The notes beneath the pieces were generated by a model, which was given only the letters and a program-made list of their open reading frames with translations, was not told the origin of the DNA and did not search any database. A stretch of 51,354 nt of DNA. Origin: BMS3ABIN04 sp965554225 (GTDB lineage Bacteria; Bacteroidota; Ignavibacteria; Ignavibacteriales; Melioribacteraceae). This document shows positions 48,431-51,354 of the stretch, in pieces. Position numbers and translations under genes: made by a program. Within the stretch, counting starts at the first letter, position 1. Every line of letters begins with the position of its first letter. The stretch lies in assembly GCA_965554225.1 (NCBI GenBank), contig CBEVZC010000005.1, forward strand, positions 1-51,354. The letters run 5' to 3'.

Positions 48431-49177
48431 ATGGACAAAGAGCAAAACAATAACGAGAATCAATTTATACTGGGAATTTACAACTATTGCAATCGCTGGT
48501 GCGTGCGGTGTGAGTTTACTGCAAAGTGCATGGTATTTGATCTGGAAAATGAGATTGAGTCTAAAAAAAGCAATATTGACAGCGGTTTAACTACTTTGAA
48601 AGATATTTTTAATAAATATTTTAAAGACGCCCCAAATCTAAATGAAAAAGCGAATGAATTTGGTATTGATCTTACGGATACCGAATATGATGAGAATTTT
48701 GCGGAAGAGCTAAAACTTAAAAGATTAATTAACGAAAGTTCCGATTGTGCGGAAGCATCCAAGAAATATATTGATATGGTTAATGAATGGTTTAATAACC
48801 AAAAAAACAGTATGAAGAAACCAAGCAATTTAGAGACTAAAACATTAGACAAAAAATCCATTTCCAAAATAGTTAATTCGATTGAAGTGATTCAATGGTA
48901 TCAATATCAGATTTACGTAAAAATTATGCGGGCTTTATCAGGCGAAGATATAGAAGAAATTAACGATCTGCCGAAAGATTCCGATGGTTCCGCAAAAGTC
49001 GCTCTAATAGGAATTGATAGTTCAATTGAAGCGTGGGAAAATTTACTGATGCACTTTTCTGATGAAGATAAAGTAATATTAAATATCATTCTGCATTTAG
49101 TTGAATTACAACACACCGTCGAGGAAAAATTTCCGAACGCCCTCAATTTTATACGACCTGGATTTGATGAGGTGTGA
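48431..49177 (+). CDS. Uncharacterised protein with N-terminal CX3CX2CX5C motif
   Basis: This 248-residue protein has no signal peptide or membrane segment. The N-terminus holds YCNRWCVRCEFTAKC, with Cys20, Cys24, Cys27 and Cys33. CX3CX2C equals the radical SAM cysteine motif, but the rest is acidic and helical and does not resemble a radical SAM barrel, so a structural zinc or an iron-sulfur site is more likely. The middle (SKIVNSIEVIQWYQYQIYVKIMRAL) and the end (HLVELQHTVEEKFPNALNFIRPGFDEV) are helical. I do not recognise the family. It stands alone, between the degraded zone and a region with no clear gene. Confidence 0.75.
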   Translation: MDKEQNNNENQFILGIYNYCNRWCVRCEFTAKCMVFDLENEIESKKSNIDSGLTTLKDIFNKYFKDAPNLNEKANEFGIDLTDTEYDENFAEELKLKRLINESSDCAEASKKYIDMVNEWFNNQKNSMKKPSNLETKTLDKKSISKIVNSIEVIQWYQYQIYVKIMRALSGEDIEEINDLPKDSDGSAKVALIGIDSSIEAWENLLMHFSDEDKVILNIILHLVELQHTVEEKFPNALNFIRPGFDEV

Positions 49178-49342
49178 ATTACCAAGATTTAATTTATCTT
49201 TTTATTCTCTTGCTTGTGCGCCATCCTTTGGGCAAGCTTTATAATATTTAATATTGTTTACAAGGCACTATCGAATATATTCAACTATTTTATTTTAATT
49301 TTCTTGTGTCTTTTTAGTAAAATACTAAAAATCTTTGTTTGA

Positions 49343-49447
49343 GAACACGGATATGTTATTCAAATTATTATTAAGGCAACAATTGAATATGAACAATGTA
49401 TAGAAGTTTGGGACGGACTCGATGCAGGAGAAGAATGCCCTAACTAA
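49343..49447 (+). pseudogene. Possible C-terminal fragment of an unknown small protein
   Basis: A frame of 34 codons without a start codon reads EHGYVIQIIIKATIEYEQ, then CIEVWDGLDAGEECPN and stop. The balanced composition and the shape of the ending look protein-like, not random, but I cannot assign a family. The frame opens directly after TGA. Confidence 0.25.
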
Positions 49448-49503
49448 TTTAAGTAAAATCAAACTTTTTAAAGTCCAACTTTTCCCACCTAAAGCTGACA
49501 TGT

Positions 49504-49518
49504 AAAAAAGCCGGGCTT
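49504..49518 (-). terminator. Weak terminator of the chemotaxis-protein gene
   Basis: On the minus strand AAGC-CCG-GCTT is followed by a run of T, seven bases after the stop codon of the gene at 49525. The stem is only 4 bp, so the call is tentative. Confidence 0.35.
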
Positions 49519-49524
49519 CGAGAA

Positions 49525-50919
49525 TTACATAACAACTTGTTTTTCCTTATAGAGTTTAAATTTTTCCGACTCACTATGCAATCTAAACTTTTCCATAATT
49601 TCTTCAACTTGCTGAACCATAAGATCTAAGGTTTTAGCTGCCTGACTAATATCTTCAACACCTTCTTTATTACGATCGACAGATTGTAGAATATTACCGA
49701 TTTGTTCTTGGATATGGCTGCTTGTTTTGGATTGATCATCTGTGGCAGCAGCTAATTCTGAGATTGTGCCGGAAACCTTGTTCATTCTTTCTATAATTTC
49801 CTGTAAAAAATCACCTGCAGATTTTACTGATTCTTTACCGATTTTTGTCTTTTTTGCACCATTTTGAGCGCTTTCGGCAGCAAGTTTTATATCCTTTTGA
49901 ATTTTCTGAATCGTATTTCCAATTTCGCCGGTAGCCGATTGTGTACGGTCAGCTAATTTTTTCACTTCATCAGCTACAACGGCAAATCCTCTTCCGTGTT
50001 CGCCTGCTCGCGCAGCTTCAATGGCAGCATTTAGAGCAAGTAAGTTTGTTTGATCTGCTACTTCGTTTATAACTTTTAATATTGCATCAATTTCTTCACT
50101 GCTTTTATACAATTCTTCAATGATATTTTTTGAGTTATTCACTGAACTTTCAATAGCACTCATCTCATCAGTCGTTTTAGAAAATATCCGACCGAGATAA
50201 TTTACCTTTTCATCTACTTCATTAGTTCTTTGAGAAACATTAGAGGCACGGTGACTATTTTCATCGATAATTTGATTTAAATGCGTTATGTCTGAGTTTA
50301 CATTATACAGATTGTTATTTTGTAGTTCTAAATTGTCTGAAATTTGCATGGTTGTAGCCAATATTTGTTGACTTGCTGCTGCTGTAGTTTGTATTGAATC
50401 GATTTCTTCTTGAACTACATTTCGTAAATTCTCAATTGTATTACAAAGTACATTTGCCAACTCTTTCCCATGTCTTCCAAAAATATCAGTCGATTCATGA
50501 AGTTTAATTGTTAAGTTATAATTGCCAATTTCCAAAATAATAGATTTAAATTTTTCAATTGCTGTTTCTAATTTTTCAAACTCCTTATTAACTTCTTTAG
50601 ATTTCAATAATTCATCATGTTCCCGTTTCAGCTTTGTAAAGGTTTCATTTATTTTGATGCTTGCTTCTTTTAATTCATTTTCAGACTTATTTAATATTTG
50701 GACCTTCTTTTCCACTTCATCTTGTTTAACACCTGCAAAATAAGCTAACCCTCCTAAAAAAATTGGAGCTGATGTGATGATCCATAAAAGTGGATCAGAT
50801 AATACCAAATTTACCGCTTTGTCGAATCCGAATTCAAAATACCTTATTAAAAAAGCAACTACTGGGAAGATGAATCCAAAACAAAAACCACAAATAAAAT
50901 ATTTGTTTTTATTGTTCAT
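49525..50919 (-). CDS. Methyl-accepting chemotaxis protein with minimal periplasmic part
   Basis: This 464-residue protein has two membrane helices close together (about residues 8-25 and 45-64), leaving only a short loop outside. A coiled segment (about 68-130) follows, then the signalling domain with hairpin tip VINEVADQTNLLALNAAIEAARAGEHGRGFAVVADEVKKLADRT (about residues 290-333; the tip is the EVADQTNLLALNAAIEAARA stretch). Without a ligand-binding domain it may sense a cytoplasmic or membrane-borne cue. It should pass signals to CheA/CheW, whose genes are not in the window. It ends KQVVM and lacks a CheR-tethering pentapeptide. Confidence 0.92.
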   Translation of the reverse strand: MNNKNKYFICGFCFGFIFPVVAFLIRYFEFGFDKAVNLVLSDPLLWIITSAPIFLGGLAYFAGVKQDEVEKKVQILNKSENELKEASIKINETFTKLKREHDELLKSKEVNKEFEKLETAIEKFKSIILEIGNYNLTIKLHESTDIFGRHGKELANVLCNTIENLRNVVQEEIDSIQTTAAASQQILATTMQISDNLELQNNNLYNVNSDITHLNQIIDENSHRASNVSQRTNEVDEKVNYLGRIFSKTTDEMSAIESSVNNSKNIIEELYKSSEEIDAILKVINEVADQTNLLALNAAIEAARAGEHGRGFAVVADEVKKLADRTQSATGEIGNTIQKIQKDIKLAAESAQNGAKKTKIGKESVKSAGDFLQEIIERMNKVSGTISELAAATDDQSKTSSHIQEQIGNILQSVDRNKEGVEDISQAAKTLDLMVQQVEEIMEKFRLHSESEKFKLYKEKQVVM

Positions 50920-51354
50920 TTTTAAGCCTTTCTAAGTCAACTTGTTATCATATAATCGCAGTTATTTTAGAAAAGTTAATAACATGATTCTAATTGGATT
51001 CCACTCCAATAATCAAAAAATATAACTCTTAAAATCCTTTGGAGTGTTTTTTCTAGAAATGGATTTTACAATTTGAGAATTTTAGTCAGGGAAAAAGAGC
51101 ATCTTTTAGAAACACTATTTGACGATTCCATTTGGTTTTGTTTTCATAATTATGAATTACCACTATAAGAGAAAATCCAATGCTGTCGAGGTCCACAGGG
51201 ATAGTCTCAAAAGGGCCATTCTGTTCGTCATGGTGAATTGTTTCGGATTACCCAAATAATAATAAATATAAGGATCTTACATTAAACAACAATGATAAAT
51301 ATTTAGTCGTTCCTTATGAACAAGTAAATCCGAGATAAAGATAGTCATTAATGA
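50920..51354. other. Gene-free right end of the window
   Basis: This 435-bp stretch contains the upstream region of the chemotaxis-protein gene. Only one short plus-strand frame stands out (51152-51259, 35 codons, MNYHYKRKSNAVEV...), without a ribosome-binding site or a family I recognise; it is not called as a gene. No repeat, tRNA or clear promoter was found. Confidence 0.5.

Larger units (their letters stand above)
49178..49524. other. Gene-free stretch with possible terminators and one gene fragment
   Basis: This 347-bp stretch holds an imperfect hairpin GCTTG...CAAGC (49212-49237), followed by TTTATAATATTT, that may end the gene on its left. It also holds a possible 34-codon fragment (49343-49447) and a weak hairpin with a T-run on the minus strand near 49504-49518. 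Nothing else is recognisable. Confidence 0.45.

Noticed and set aside
48431..49177. Call of a radical SAM enzyme from CX3CX2C
   Set aside because: No barrel-like strand-helix repeats or glycine-rich SAM motif follow the cysteines, and a fourth Cys is close by.
51152..51259. A 35-codon plus-strand frame MNYHYKRKSNAVEV... near the right edge
   Set aside because: No ribosome-binding site and no recognisable family; an overlapping second frame reads equally well, so neither can be preferred.

Overview
The window reads as a chromosomal segment of an AT-rich member of the Bacteroidota/Chlorobi group, most likely the class Ignavibacteria. The basis is a type IX secretion (T9SS) type A sorting domain with the NYPNPFNPTT motif, a PorV/PorQ-like outer-membrane protein, a CarboxypepD-reg TonB-dependent receptor, hybrid two-component sensors of the Reg_prop/Y_Y_Y type with a C-terminal AraC domain, and weak or variable Shine-Dalgarno sequences. 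No phage, plasmid, insertion sequence or CRISPR array was seen. The taxonomic call rests on these families and not on a marker-gene comparison.

Region 1 (1-24 kb, nearly all minus strand) is sensory and regulatory around one accessory locus. Two tandem, related beta-propeller histidine kinases lie at the left edge; the first runs off the window. Next comes a run of fourteen small, closely spaced genes (16485 down to 7537): NTF2/SnoaL-like proteins, dimeric alpha/beta-barrel (ABM-like) proteins, a cupin, a c-type cytochrome, a berberine-bridge-type FAD oxidoreductase and an NmrA-like protein. Most of the small proteins carry export signals. The NmrA gene is frameshifted and the neighbouring lipoprotein gene is truncated. 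A 1404-residue hybrid sensor/AraC regulator follows, preceded by a partner-switching module (RsbW-like kinase, STAS antagonist, SpoIIE-type phosphatase). A conserved DNA block lies about 170-220 bp upstream of both the small-gene run and the second kinase. This suggests that the hybrid regulator controls both.

Region 2 (24-34 kb) holds tRNA-Ser(UGA) with a broken 5' half-copy beside it that is interrupted by tiny double hairpins, a large amidase-like lipoprotein, and the C-terminal scrap of a sortilin/BNR-type protein. It also holds the trio carbamoyltransferase / SxtJ / DUF5989, which faces a secreted GH13 amylase-family enzyme and a membrane-anchored SGNH hydrolase with a TPR tail.

Region 3 (34-43.5 kb, minus) is an envelope/T9SS operon in the order TonB-dependent receptor, 1175-residue secreted protein with Asp-rich calcium-type motifs, PorV-like protein, and T9SS cargo with three related beta-sandwich repeats.

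Region 4 (43.5-51.4 kb) holds housekeeping genes (PpiC-type foldase, RNase HIII, 6-phosphofructokinase, tRNA-Asp). A degraded zone follows: a tRNA-Asp 3' half-copy with palindromic insertions, a chimeric GIY-YIG/D-serine-dehydratase remnant and a palindrome cluster. A Cys-motif protein of unknown function and a methyl-accepting chemotaxis protein complete the region. The most unusual signals are the hairpin-riddled half-tRNAs beside both tRNA genes, the NTF2/ABM/cytochrome/FAD locus, and the DNA block it shares with the second kinase.
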